The notes under the pieces were generated by a model. It searched no databases. It was given only the letters and a program-made list of their open reading frames with translations, and was not told the origin of the DNA. Below are positions 8,557-17,037 of a DNA stretch of 64,000 bases, one piece after another. Made by a program: the position numbers and the translations under genes. Positions within the stretch are counted from its first letter, which is position 1, and each line of letters opens with the position of its first letter. This DNA is from Anderseniella sp039978075 (GTDB taxonomy: Bacteria > Pseudomonadota > Alphaproteobacteria > Rhizobiales > Aestuariivirgaceae): assembly GCA_039978075.1 (NCBI GenBank), contig JBDWCA010000004.1, forward strand, positions 62,001-126,000, given 5' to 3'.

Positions 8557-9297
8557 TCAGTAACCCACATAATCCCGGAACGGTTTGAACGGCGTCAGGT
8601 TGCCCGATTTCTTGCGCCGCATGAGAGACAGTGTCAAAGCCCGGTTGAAGTCCCGCTTCTCCTCGCCTGTCAGCTTTGAAGTCATGGAGTTGTCATGCCG
8701 GCGATAGAACAAAGTAATGTCGTCCATGATGGAGAACGGGATGCCGGCTTCTCTTATTCGCAACATGAGATCAACATCTTCGGAGTACAAAAATTTCTCA
8801 TCAAAACCGCCGACCTTATCAAATACATGCCGCCAATAGAGACACGCGCCCAAATGCACGTGAAAAATCTCCTCGGTTCGGGAATCTCCTGCTGGCTTCA
8901 GTTCACCATCGTCCTGCTTGTCGAAATACTTCACAAACCCCGAGACCATGCCGACTTCCGGATTTGCCTGCAATCTGGATATTTGAAGTTCCAACTTACC
9001 TTGCGGCCACATGTCATCACAATCAAGAAACGCGATGCAGTCACCCTTGGCAGCTTTCAACCCGACGTTCCTTGCCGGCCCGGGGCCGCGCTGCGGACCG
9101 TCGTGGATCTGGATGCGTGCATCATCCCTGGCCAGGTCTTCCACGATTGATCGGGTTGCATCGGTGGAGCCATCGTCAATGATGTGAATTTCGCCCACCT
9201 CAACTGCTTGCGACGTTATGGAGCGTACAGCATCGACGATGAACAGCTCCCCGTTGCGCACCGGTGTAATCGTGCTGATCACTGGAATTGTTGCCAT
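8557..9297 (-). CDS. Family 2 glycosyltransferase
   Basis: The 246-residue GT-A enzyme carries STITPVRNGELFIVDAVRSI, then IHIIDDGSTDATRSIVEDL, the donor-site AFLDCDDMWPQGK near residue 90, and the acceptor-side GGFDEKFLYSEDVDLMLRI near residue 175. The start ATG lies 19 bases inside the end of the HprK-like gene, an overlap that points to translational coupling. Together with the following GT2 gene it gives the operon two distinct glycosyl transfer steps. The sequences differ enough that this is not a recent tandem duplication. Confidence 0.92.
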   Translation of the reverse strand: MATIPVISTITPVRNGELFIVDAVRSITSQAVEVGEIHIIDDGSTDATRSIVEDLARDDARIQIHDGPQRGPGPARNVGLKAAKGDCIAFLDCDDMWPQGKLELQISRLQANPEVGMVSGFVKYFDKQDDGELKPAGDSRTEEIFHVHLGACLYWRHVFDKVGGFDEKFLYSEDVDLMLRIREAGIPFSIMDDITLFYRRHDNSMTSKLTGEEKRDFNRALTLSLMRRKKSGNLTPFKPFRDYVGY

Positions 9298-10358
9298 GCC
9301 TGCCGGTCCCCCTCTGCAAGTTTCTCAAGTGCATCAACGGCTTCAAAAGGATCCCGGCCTACCTTGAACTTTATGGTCGGCAGGTTCCTTGCAATCGCGC
9401 TGCAGGCGGTCAGTGTTTCAGGCATGCCTGTGCGCAGGATATTCATGGTCGACGGTGCAAGCGCTGCAACGGCTTGTCTCTTGGACATGGCTTCAAATTC
9501 ACTGGTCTCAGCCCCGGTTAGTTCCAGGCTCAAGACGGCATGTACCGGCAGCCGGTTGACGAACCTTTCACCTGCCACGGTGCTGAGCGGTATAAGGGTT
9601 TTCTCATCGGGAGCAGAGGGCTGATTGATGGCCTGAGTGGAAAAATCGGCGAACCACTTCAGTGCATGGTCGGTTAGTTTCATGACATCGAAAATCGGAA
9701 ATGCCGTTGGCTCTGTGTGCGGATTTACCAGTATGAAGTCGTCACCGGTTGTAAACCAGCCCTGTTTGATGGCGGCGGCCGTGGTGGTTGACTTGCCGCT
9801 TCCTCCCACGCCTGTCATCAAGAACCCGCGCTTGCCATAGCCTATGGCTGCAGCATGTATCATGGCGCAATCGGCAGGCAGCGTTGCCCAGTGAATGAAG
9901 TGGCGAAGCGGTGAGCCGGGCTCCCAGAACGGCAGTTGTGATACGTCTCGTATCCAGTACAGTCCCTGCTTGCGTGCATCATCATACAGGTGCCAGATGC
10001 CGCGGGCTTCATCTGAGGTGAATGCAATGCCTTCATCCGGGCGCCAGCAGATCCGCTGATGGTCCTGGGTGGTCTCGACCTCAAACGGCCAGTCTGTTGG
10101 CGGAGCTGAAAAGCCGGTCGCAGTGGAATCAACCGCGTAGATAGTGGCATGAACAATGTCCGGTGCCGGGGTTACCTCAGAATAGGCAATCACGGGAACA
10201 ACCGTGTCTTGTACGCTGCCCGCTATGAACCTGACGGATATATTGCAGGGACCGAAGCGAAAATGTCTTTCAACGCCTCCGGAAGTGAGCCACTCACGTT
10301 CGGCGTCGCCTATTTTACCCTTCACAAATCTTGTTTGGTCGGACATGTGTTCGGGCAT
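9279..10358 (-). CDS. HprK-like P-loop kinase domain protein
   Basis: In this 359-residue protein, residues 160-215 match the HPr-kinase/phosphorylase-type core. MIHAAAIGYGKRGFLMTG leads into the Walker A GVGGSGKST at about 183-191, followed by GWFTTGDDFILV with the acidic pair expected at the catalytic site. The first ~150 residues are unlike true HPr kinase, so this belongs to the HprK-related kinases found with PqqD-like proteins rather than to carbon catabolite regulation. In lasso-peptide clusters such kinases phosphorylate a peptide C-terminal Ser; the target here is unknown. It starts ten bases after the PqqD-like gene stops. ATG at 10346 is an alternative start. Confidence 0.82.
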   Translation of the reverse strand: MPEHMSDQTRFVKGKIGDAEREWLTSGGVERHFRFGPCNISVRFIAGSVQDTVVPVIAYSEVTPAPDIVHATIYAVDSTATGFSAPPTDWPFEVETTQDHQRICWRPDEGIAFTSDEARGIWHLYDDARKQGLYWIRDVSQLPFWEPGSPLRHFIHWATLPADCAMIHAAAIGYGKRGFLMTGVGGSGKSTTTAAAIKQGWFTTGDDFILVNPHTEPTAFPIFDVMKLTDHALKWFADFSTQAINQPSAPDEKTLIPLSTVAGERFVNRLPVHAVLSLELTGAETSEFEAMSKRQAVAALAPSTMNILRTGMPETLTACSAIARNLPTIKFKVGRDPFEAVDALEKLAEGDRQAWQQFQ

Positions 10359-10367
10359 TCCGGACTG

Positions 10368-10802
10368 CTAACTCTCGGCCTTGCGGACCGGCCAGCCATG
10401 TTCGGGATCGGCATCATGAACCGGATCCAGCATGATGAGTTCCTGCAAGTCGCTGTAGACCTCAAGGCCTGGAACTGTAAACACGCTTTTTCCGGTCTTG
10501 ACTGTCTTCTCAGCGGCGATATCCACTTCACTGATGATCAGAAGATTCTCACTTTCCAGAATTTCCAGAAATGCGCGGGTGTTGACCGCAACATCATGCT
10601 CTCCGGCATCGAACTGTTGGTTGAGCGCCTCGATCAATTCGGCTTCGGTGCGCGGCCGCATAAGCAGATTCCAGATCGCCAGCGCTGTCTCGGACAGGCC
10701 GTAGTATTTGCCCGTGTCAAAATTGATGGCAACCATCTCGCCGCCGAAATCCTCACAGGAGAGGTTCTTCTGGTCGAGGAAATAATATTTTGTTTTTTCC
10801 AT
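10368..10802 (-). CDS. PqqD-like peptide-modification chaperone
   Basis: The 144-residue protein uses the ATG at 10802 (MEKTKYYFLDQ). The longer frame would overlap the radical SAM gene, and GGGGGC precedes the chosen start. The core GGEMVAINFDTGKYYGLSETALAIWNLL, followed by a helix with TEAELIEALNQQF, is the PqqD/RRE winged-helix pattern (residues ~20-90), a fold that binds precursor leader peptides and presents them to modifying enzymes. A C-terminal tail of about 50 residues is extra. Position between a radical SAM gene and an HprK-like kinase strongly suggests peptide modification. No precursor gene is obvious next to it. Confidence 0.82.
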   Translation of the reverse strand: MEKTKYYFLDQKNLSCEDFGGEMVAINFDTGKYYGLSETALAIWNLLMRPRTEAELIEALNQQFDAGEHDVAVNTRAFLEILESENLLIISEVDIAAEKTVKTGKSVFTVPGLEVYSDLQELIMLDPVHDADPEHGWPVRKAES

Positions 10803-10825
10803 AGAGCCCCCGCTCGAATCCTGCT

Positions 10826-12133
10826 TTAACGCATTGCGTAACCGAGCCGCTGCCGTAACGCAAGCCAAGGTTTTCTCCACACTGAAACACTCTCGAGCGC
10901 AGGTGCGAGTTCCGGCAGTACATCACCGATATTTTCAGATCTCAAAGAATCCAGCTGATCAGTGATCGACTTGAGTTCAGGGAGTTTGTCGGACAAGTCA
11001 TTGGCGTTCATGTAATCCGTGATCCCACGAACGGCGGCAATAAAACCATCAAGTTCTTCGCCAGGCTCTGATTCGCCAATCAATTCGGCAATGTAGTCGT
11101 CGATCTGCCGCGTCGCCCTCTTCTTGAATCGGGCCGGCAGAACCTGTGTGCGATAGTGTGGCGGTTCCTGAAGTGAATGCAGCAGGAAAGCAGAAGGTGT
11201 GGCTCCGCATTCTTCAGTTAAAGCCCGCAACAGCTCTGGTAGTATCAGTATGTTGAGAGATGAGACTGTAATGCCAAAACTCAATTCCGCGTGGGGACAT
11301 TTTGTGCGCAGCTCATGGACATTCTTGACGTATGTCGGCCACTCAAATCCACTGCGAACATAAGATCCTTTTGCTCCGGCGGCATCGATGCTGGCTGACA
11401 CGTTGACATTGTCGAATTTTGCCCACAAATCAAAGATCGACTGGCCTGCAAACCTGGTCACTGACAAGTTGGTGTTGTACGCGAGTTTGATATGGGTCTG
11501 TCCGCGATCATGCAGAAGGCGCAGCAATGCGTAATGTTCCTCCATGATCAGTGGTTCGCCACCGGCAAAGTAGATCTCCTCCAGATCATCCATGCCAGGG
11601 CCGATTTGCCGCACAACTTCATCCAGGGAGTCAAAGCTTCTGATTTCTGCTTTCCTGCCGGCCGTGACGCCTATTGCTTTTCCGTCAGTGAACCATTTTG
11701 AACTGGCGCCATGCCAGCAGCTCCTGCACTTGAAATTGCACAGGTTTGAAAACCGCAGATCCATCGTAACTGCGTGTGCCGGGCCGGCATTCATCAGGTC
11801 TGCGTCGTGAAGCAGGGTCTCGTGCCAATGTGAAAATTTCCGGTTCTTATCCAGGCGCATGCTGTGGCCTTCGCTGGCCTCCCGGTCGAAACACTTCCAG
11901 CAACCACTTACCGTTTCAGCGTCAGCAAACTTGCGCCGGATTTCACGCAACTCGTCACCTTGCCACGCTTCGATGAGGGTTGTGTCGGAAAGCTTGCCGA
12001 TGTCTCCATCAAACTCGCAGCAAGGTGCGATCGTGCCGTCAGTCGTTACATGCAGGTTTATCCACGGCATGACACACAGATTTTTTCTCTCCGTGCCGGC
12101 GTCAGGGCATTCGTTTGAATTGGACAATCGCAT
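10826..12133 (-). CDS. Radical SAM protein with N-terminal twitch/SPASM-like cysteine cluster
   Basis: The 435-residue protein has the radical SAM cluster at residues 132-139 (CNFKCRSC, C-x3-C-x2-C). It is preceded rather than followed by a second cysteine set (C20, C38, C39, C78, C81) in CVMPWINLHVTTDGTIAPCC and SGCWKCFD. That order, auxiliary-cluster region first and SAM domain second, matches the N-terminal twitch radical SAM group. The barrel contains IYFAGGEPLIMEEHY and VNVSASIDAAG. The reaction is unknown; relatives modify peptides or sugars. It is the first gene of the minus-strand operon, and its ATG directly follows the TAG of a 22-codon frame (12134-12202). Confidence 0.85.
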   Translation of the reverse strand: MRLSNSNECPDAGTERKNLCVMPWINLHVTTDGTIAPCCEFDGDIGKLSDTTLIEAWQGDELREIRRKFADAETVSGCWKCFDREASEGHSMRLDKNRKFSHWHETLLHDADLMNAGPAHAVTMDLRFSNLCNFKCRSCWHGASSKWFTDGKAIGVTAGRKAEIRSFDSLDEVVRQIGPGMDDLEEIYFAGGEPLIMEEHYALLRLLHDRGQTHIKLAYNTNLSVTRFAGQSIFDLWAKFDNVNVSASIDAAGAKGSYVRSGFEWPTYVKNVHELRTKCPHAELSFGITVSSLNILILPELLRALTEECGATPSAFLLHSLQEPPHYRTQVLPARFKKRATRQIDDYIAELIGESEPGEELDGFIAAVRGITDYMNANDLSDKLPELKSITDQLDSLRSENIGDVLPELAPALESVSVWRKPWLALRQRLGYAMR

Positions 12134-12202
12134 CTATCCCTGGGACTCAAATAATATGGTTTTCAACAGGCAACGAGATCGTTGTTCCAATTTCCGGAGC
12201 AT
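12134..12202 (-). CDS. Possible 22-codon upstream ORF abutting the radical SAM gene
   Basis: ATG at 12202 opens a frame of 22 codons (MLRKLEQRSRCLLKTILFES plus QG) that ends in TAG immediately before the ATG of the radical SAM gene, leaving no gap. AGGGA within its last codons can serve as ribosome binding site for the downstream gene. The peptide is basic with one Cys and one Ser. No convincing ribosome site precedes its own ATG. It could be a coupling leader ORF, a minimal precursor peptide or chance. Confidence 0.25.
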   Translation of the reverse strand: MLRKLEQRSRCLLKTILFESQG

Positions 12203-12243
12203 GTGTTGACTATTGGCCACCGTCTCGATGAGAAAGAGAAAAG

Positions 12244-13029
12244 ATGACTATTTTATCGTACAACTGCAACTTTATCTTTGTGCATGTTCAAAAATGCGGC
12301 GGCACCTCGGTAGAAGCCGGTTGGCAGAAGATTGGCCGATGGGGTGACTTTGTCATCGGCTCGACTCCGGAAGGGGAAATGCTGCAGGACACATACCGAA
12401 GCCTGTACAACATAGACAAGCATGCTTCGGCCAGTCGCATAAAAAAGGCAGTCGGCAGAACGATTTTTGAGCGCTCGCAGGTAATCGTGGTCGTGAGGAA
12501 CCCGATCACCATTATCGAAAGCCATTACAAGTTCGGACGCTCGCTGTTCGACAGGTACAGTGCGGAATCTGAAATCGACAGAGACCGTTTGCTTCAAATG
12601 ATAAAATCGAAAGACGAGTGCCTGCCGTCATGGTGGTTTGTCATGACCAAGGGGGCATTGATTGATGCGATGCAGGCATCGAATTTTGAAGACTTTGCCG
12701 ACAGAGTGCTTGATAAGCGCTGGGGGCGCTATTTGCGAAATTGCACCGATGATTCAAAGAACCGGCGGCTGACAACCAAAGTCCTCAAAATTGAAGAGCC
12801 CAAAACAATCATCAGCACTTTCAATTCCCTTGTTTCAGAGTATCACAAGGACTTGGGCATTAAACGTTTTCACTTTTCAGATGGACGGCGATACAAGGAA
12901 AAATTCAAACTGTTGCACCTCAATCAGAGCCAATCAATTGAGATAAAATGGAACAGGACCCAGCTGCAAAAGTGTTGCGACATTACGGAGCAGGAGCATC
13001 TTACATTCGGTTACGAACTGCCTTTCTAG
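12244..13029 (+). CDS. Sulfotransferase family protein
   Basis: The 261-residue protein has the 5'-phosphosulfate binding loop VHVQKCGGTSVEAGW near residue 15 and the 3'-phosphate site VIVVVRNPITIIESHYKF near residue 85, the two PAPS-contact motifs of the sulfotransferase superfamily. It presumably transfers sulfate from PAPS to a carbohydrate, lipid or peptide acceptor. No signal peptide is present. Transcribed divergently from the radical SAM operon, it shares a 41-base gap with the short ORF. The coding sequence is visibly richer in A and T than the housekeeping genes around it, which fits horizontal arrival. Confidence 0.8.
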   Translation: MTILSYNCNFIFVHVQKCGGTSVEAGWQKIGRWGDFVIGSTPEGEMLQDTYRSLYNIDKHASASRIKKAVGRTIFERSQVIVVVRNPITIIESHYKFGRSLFDRYSAESEIDRDRLLQMIKSKDECLPSWWFVMTKGALIDAMQASNFEDFADRVLDKRWGRYLRNCTDDSKNRRLTTKVLKIEEPKTIISTFNSLVSEYHKDLGIKRFHFSDGRRYKEKFKLLHLNQSQSIEIKWNRTQLQKCCDITEQEHLTFGYELPF

Positions 13030-13048
13030 AAATGTCGTTCATCAAAAA

Positions 13049-14788
13049 TCAGCTCAGTGGTGCAGAAGTTTTTTGCGTCTTTTGAGAATTTTGTGTCGCG
13101 ACGCCGTCGTTCACCTCATAAACCTGATCAGCAATGCGCTTCCACGCAGGCCGGTGGGTAATCACCACAATTGTATAGCCGGATCCCAACGCCTTTACGT
13201 TTTCACAAATGGCCAACTCGGACTTTTCGTCCAGCGCACTGGTTACCTCATCCAGTACCAGCAGCTTTGAACCTGTCGCCAGTGCGCGCGCCAATGACAG
13301 CCTCTGGCGCTGCCCGCCGGACAACCGCTCGCCCATGTTGCCGACAGCCGTCATCATGCCGTCATCAAGCTTGCTGACGAAGTCCCATGCCCCGGCTTTC
13401 TCCAGGGCAACGCGAGCGTGTTCTTCGGAAATACTCTCGTCACCCAAAGTTACATTTGCAAAGATGGTGTCGTGCAGCAAAGTCAGGGACTGGGGCACAT
13501 ACCCGATGCCGTTTCGATAGCTGTGAAGATCAAGATCACCAATATGTTTGCCATCAATCGTGATGTCACCGCTGTCAGGACGCAGCAACCCCACCAGCAA
13601 ATCGATTATGGTGGTCTTGCCGGCACCTGAAGGACCGAGCAGTACCGTGATTTTACCCGCCGGGATATTAATGTTGACATTTTTCAGCACAACTTCGTCC
13701 TCGTAGGAGAACGATACGTCAGCAAAATCTATTCCATGCGTGACCCCCGCTGATTCGGCGCCGCTAATGGTTTCTCTTGCCTGTTCTGCTTCGGCGATCA
13801 TTTCCTGCACGCCAAAGTATGCCTGTTCCTGGACCAGTACCTGCTGGTAGTTTTGCTGCACCTTTTTGAGCAGATTGAGAATCTGGTAGTAGATAATCCC
13901 CAGCACCAGCAGATCTGCCAGCGACGCCTTGACCACAGAAATGCCAAACCAGATGCCTGCGGTTATTGTCACTGCCACCAGAATGTCCTGTCCGTAGCTG
14001 AGTACGTGACGGCCCAGAAGAACCTTGTAGTAGGCAACCCGCATCTGTTCCACCAGATCGGTGAATGTGAGCTTGAACCGCGCTCCCTTGTTCATCGACT
14101 TGATGGCTTTCATGTTACCGACTGCGTCTTGCACTGCCGATCCAAGCTGGCTTGTTTTTTCCCATTGATCCTTGCTGCTTTCGCGAACGAACACGACAAA
14201 TTTGTACAAGGGGATTGAAATCAGAATGGCTGCCAGAGCGATCACGAAAACAAGCTTTCCCGATACCAGCGTAGCCACCATCGTAAGCAGCAACGCATGC
14301 AGCATGGAGACGATGACAAGTGCTGAGGACTGGTAGGCTTCCGATGCAGCGCGTGTCTGCGCGGCCATTGCGTTGGATACCTGGCCGGGTTTCAGGTGCA
14401 CAAAATAGGACCATCTGGCATCCATCATGGACCCCAGCAAGCGCTGCCGGACCTCCGACTGAACAATGGATACGGATGAGGCCACATAGCTCATCGCGGC
14501 CATGGACATGGCCGCCTTGGCCACCAGCAAGACCGCAATCAGGATGAGGAAATTGGGTAAAGTGGGATCTATTCCGGTCGAACTCACGGCGGTGAGCAAC
14601 CAGTCGTTGAGAACCGAGTTACTGGACACTCCGGCGCCGCCAATCAAAGCTATGGCGGGCAAAATGGCGCCCATGCTCAGCATGTCGAGGATGCCGGCCA
14701 TGAAGACGCAGGACAACACTGACCATGGTCGTGCGCCAGGTGCCTGAAGGAAAATCTGCAAAAGCTTGCTGTTCTTCCAGGCCATCAT
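13049..14788 (-). CDS. ABC exporter, fused permease and ATPase
   Basis: The 579-residue protein has six predicted membrane helices in residues ~20-310, then a nucleotide-binding domain with Walker A GPSGAGKTT at about 385-393, signature LSGGQRQRLSLARAL, Walker B KLLVLDEVTSALD and the H-loop VVITHRPAW. The architecture is that of lipid/peptide exporters (MsbA/PglK-like half transporters working as homodimers). There is no N-terminal C39 peptidase domain, so it does not itself cleave a leader. It lies next to the sulfotransferase gene with stops 19 bases apart, and its context suggests export or flipping of the product of this cluster. Confidence 0.9.
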   Translation of the reverse strand: MMAWKNSKLLQIFLQAPGARPWSVLSCVFMAGILDMLSMGAILPAIALIGGAGVSSNSVLNDWLLTAVSSTGIDPTLPNFLILIAVLLVAKAAMSMAAMSYVASSVSIVQSEVRQRLLGSMMDARWSYFVHLKPGQVSNAMAAQTRAASEAYQSSALVIVSMLHALLLTMVATLVSGKLVFVIALAAILISIPLYKFVVFVRESSKDQWEKTSQLGSAVQDAVGNMKAIKSMNKGARFKLTFTDLVEQMRVAYYKVLLGRHVLSYGQDILVAVTITAGIWFGISVVKASLADLLVLGIIYYQILNLLKKVQQNYQQVLVQEQAYFGVQEMIAEAEQARETISGAESAGVTHGIDFADVSFSYEDEVVLKNVNINIPAGKITVLLGPSGAGKTTIIDLLVGLLRPDSGDITIDGKHIGDLDLHSYRNGIGYVPQSLTLLHDTIFANVTLGDESISEEHARVALEKAGAWDFVSKLDDGMMTAVGNMGERLSGGQRQRLSLARALATGSKLLVLDEVTSALDEKSELAICENVKALGSGYTIVVITHRPAWKRIADQVYEVNDGVATQNSQKTQKTSAPLS

Positions 14789-14819
14789 TTGGGTGCGGTC
14801 TCGTGAACAGATGAGTTCA

Positions 14820-14960
14820 TCAAGGAAGTGTTATGCCAAAAGACATCATAAACAAAGAGGTGACGACGTCGTGATCTTGCCGGCAACGCCCGGACTTGTG
14901 GCGGTCATTGATGTCAAGCAGGGCTAAATGGTTTGCCGCCGGGTATTCGCGCCGGCACAT
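14820..14960 (-). CDS. Possible 46-codon ORF upstream of the ABC exporter
   Basis: A frame starting with ATG at 14960 (MCRREYPAANHL...) ends 31 bases before the exporter start on the same strand. AAAGG lies ten bases before the ATG. The peptide contains two Cys and is otherwise unremarkable; the same frame also extends back into ppiD. It is listed only because the accessory block lacks a recognisable precursor gene; it may be noncoding. Confidence 0.15.
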   Translation of the reverse strand: MCRREYPAANHLALLDINDRHKSGRCRQDHDVVTSLFMMSFGITLP

Positions 14961-14988
14961 GACCGTTCGGCCTTTATAGATTTGAACC

Positions 14989-16896
14989 CTAGTAATTACC
15001 CGGCTGTGTCGGCGCTGGTGCACCACTGGCTATGCGGGCCCAGACAGAATCATTGATCGTCACGCCGATCTGTTCCTGCAGGGCGTTGACATATTCGGCG
15101 TACAGATCATTGGACAGATTGGTTTCCAACACCTGCTTGATCGCCCTGGCTTCTTCCGAATCCGGGTTGAATCCGGTGCCGAGAACCGGGGTCGAAGCGA
15201 TGATCTTGGCTGACTTGCCATCATTGGCGACGGCGAACGCCTTGCCGTCTTCGGCAACCGAAAACAGTGCAGCTATATCGGCGCTGTTGAAGTTTGCCTC
15301 GGCCTGATTTCGCCGCACGCCGTTGATTGTCTTTACTTCGGTGTTTTCGGCTGCAGCAAGTTCAGCAATAGGGGTGCCTGAGCGCAGCTTGGCCACGAGG
15401 TCTTCGGCTTTCTTGCGCGTCGCACTGGCGGCTTCACGGGCCTTCCAGGTGTCTACTACCTTGTCCTTGATGTCATTGAAGGCGGGCACAGCCGTTTCCA
15501 CAATGTCGCGGGTCTCCAGCCAGGTGAAGCCATCATCTCCGTCGGTCAGCGGAGAAATCTCCAGGCCGATTTCAGTGTCAAACGCAGTGGCAACCGAGCT
15601 GGAATGGCCAGGGACAACAACTGCCTTGCCGTCCTTGTCGGTACCGTTCAGAGCGACCGGACCTACATTGGCGACCTTGACGCCGATCTCCGCGGCGGCC
15701 TCTTCCAGCGATGCGCCGCTCGCGCGTGCATCTTCAAACTTGTCGTGCAGGTCGAGCAACTGATCGCGGGCCTTTACAGCGCGCACTGCTGTTGACAGTT
15801 CGTCGCGCATTTCATCCAGCGACTTCGCCCCACTGGTGCCGACAATCGTGGCTTTGAGCAGGACTGTTGAAAACCGGCTCTTTACCGGCTCGGACACGGC
15901 GCCGTCTGCCAGCGCAAAGGCGGCTTCGGCAACAGCCGGGTCTGGAATGGCTGATTTCGCCACCGTGCCCAGCGAAATGTCTGCTTCGGTCTTGCCCTGT
16001 TCTTTGGCAATGTCTTCAAAGCTGGTGCCGTCCTTGATTTTCTGCGCGGCGGCTATGGCATCTGATTCATTGTCGAACGGGATTTGCAGCACAGTGCGGG
16101 TCTCTGCCAGCGCAAGCTGCTTCTTGGTTGCTTCATACTGGCGCTTGAGGTCGTCCTCGCTCACTTCGATGCCGGCCATGATTGCTTCCGGCGTCAGGGC
16201 GACGATTGCCATCGAGCGGCGTTCCGGTTCCCTGAACAGGTCATTGTTTTCATCATACAGCGCTTTCAGGTCAGCATCGGTCGGCTGTTTCGCACCATCA
16301 GGCAAGGTGAATTCGAAATAGGTGGCATCGCGCTGTTCGGTGCGATGTTTCCAGATCAGTTCGACCAGCGTGTTGGGGACCACCGCCTCGGTGGTCAAAG
16401 GCTGCGAGATGACCTGGCGGGTCATGCTTGCGCGCTCAGTTGCGAAGAACTGCTCTTCGCTGAACCCGTTCTGACGTAGCAGGTTGCGGAAGCTGTCTGC
16501 GTTGAAGGAGCCGTTGGCGCCCTGGAATTGCGGGCTGTCGGCGACGCGTTGGGCGACGGCGCGCTCCGGCATGGTGATGCCGAGTGCTGCTGCCTGGCTG
16601 TCCAGCGCGGCATCGCGCATCAGGTCACCGAGAATCTGCCGGTCGAGGCCGAGCTCGCGGGCCCGGTCCGGGGTCACGGTCTCACCAATACGGCGCGAAT
16701 ACACCGACAATTGCCGGTTGAAAGCTTCGGAAAATTCGTAGGAGCCGATTTCACGGTCGCCGACTTTCGCCAGGGTTTCCGAATTGCCGCCGCGCAGCAT
16801 GTCTTCGATACCCCACACGGCAAAACTGCCGGCGAGCAGGGCGATGAAAACCTTGGCGACGATACCGCCGGATTTGCTGCGCAGTGCAGTAAGCAT
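14989..16896 (-). CDS. ppiD: PpiD-like periplasmic peptidyl-prolyl isomerase (SurA N-terminal domain)
   Basis: The 635-residue protein starts at the ATG at 16896; GAGG precedes it by eight bases, and the frame upstream would add an unlikely 20 residues. A membrane anchor lies at residues ~12-32 (VAKVFIALLAGSFAVWGIED). It is followed by a SurA_N-like helical region with the FNRQLSVYSRRIGE and GLDRQILGDLM blocks and a parvulin-type domain around residues 250-360. Such proteins assist folding of exported proteins at the outer face of the inner membrane. It is divergent from tpiA. In related genomes this gene is followed by the trp genes; here 10 kb of accessory genes separates them. Confidence 0.92.
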   Translation of the reverse strand: MLTALRSKSGGIVAKVFIALLAGSFAVWGIEDMLRGGNSETLAKVGDREIGSYEFSEAFNRQLSVYSRRIGETVTPDRARELGLDRQILGDLMRDAALDSQAAALGITMPERAVAQRVADSPQFQGANGSFNADSFRNLLRQNGFSEEQFFATERASMTRQVISQPLTTEAVVPNTLVELIWKHRTEQRDATYFEFTLPDGAKQPTDADLKALYDENNDLFREPERRSMAIVALTPEAIMAGIEVSEDDLKRQYEATKKQLALAETRTVLQIPFDNESDAIAAAQKIKDGTSFEDIAKEQGKTEADISLGTVAKSAIPDPAVAEAAFALADGAVSEPVKSRFSTVLLKATIVGTSGAKSLDEMRDELSTAVRAVKARDQLLDLHDKFEDARASGASLEEAAAEIGVKVANVGPVALNGTDKDGKAVVVPGHSSSVATAFDTEIGLEISPLTDGDDGFTWLETRDIVETAVPAFNDIKDKVVDTWKAREAASATRKKAEDLVAKLRSGTPIAELAAAENTEVKTINGVRRNQAEANFNSADIAALFSVAEDGKAFAVANDGKSAKIIASTPVLGTGFNPDSEEARAIKQVLETNLSNDLYAEYVNALQEQIGVTINDSVWARIASGAPAPTQPGNY

Positions 16897-16980
16897 GAAA
16901 TCAGCCTCGTAACGTTTAAGATAATACCTATATAAAGCGTGAACCATGCGGCGCAAGCGGGTATGGGTGTAAGTTAAGGT

Positions 16981-17005
16981 TTGGTAACACTGGTGTTGGT
17001 AACAC
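16981..17005 (+). repeat. Direct repeat of 10 bases in the ppiD-tpiA divergent promoter region
   Basis: TTGGTAACAC occurs at 16981-16990 and again at 16996-17005. The second copy also forms the small inverted repeat GGTGTT-GGT-AACACC with the bases before it. The 141-base gap serves two divergent genes, so this may be an operator or part of the promoters. Nothing in the sequence names the regulator. Confidence 0.4.
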
Positions 17006-17037
17006 CGTCAGATGCAATAGCAAGGGATAAGGGCACG

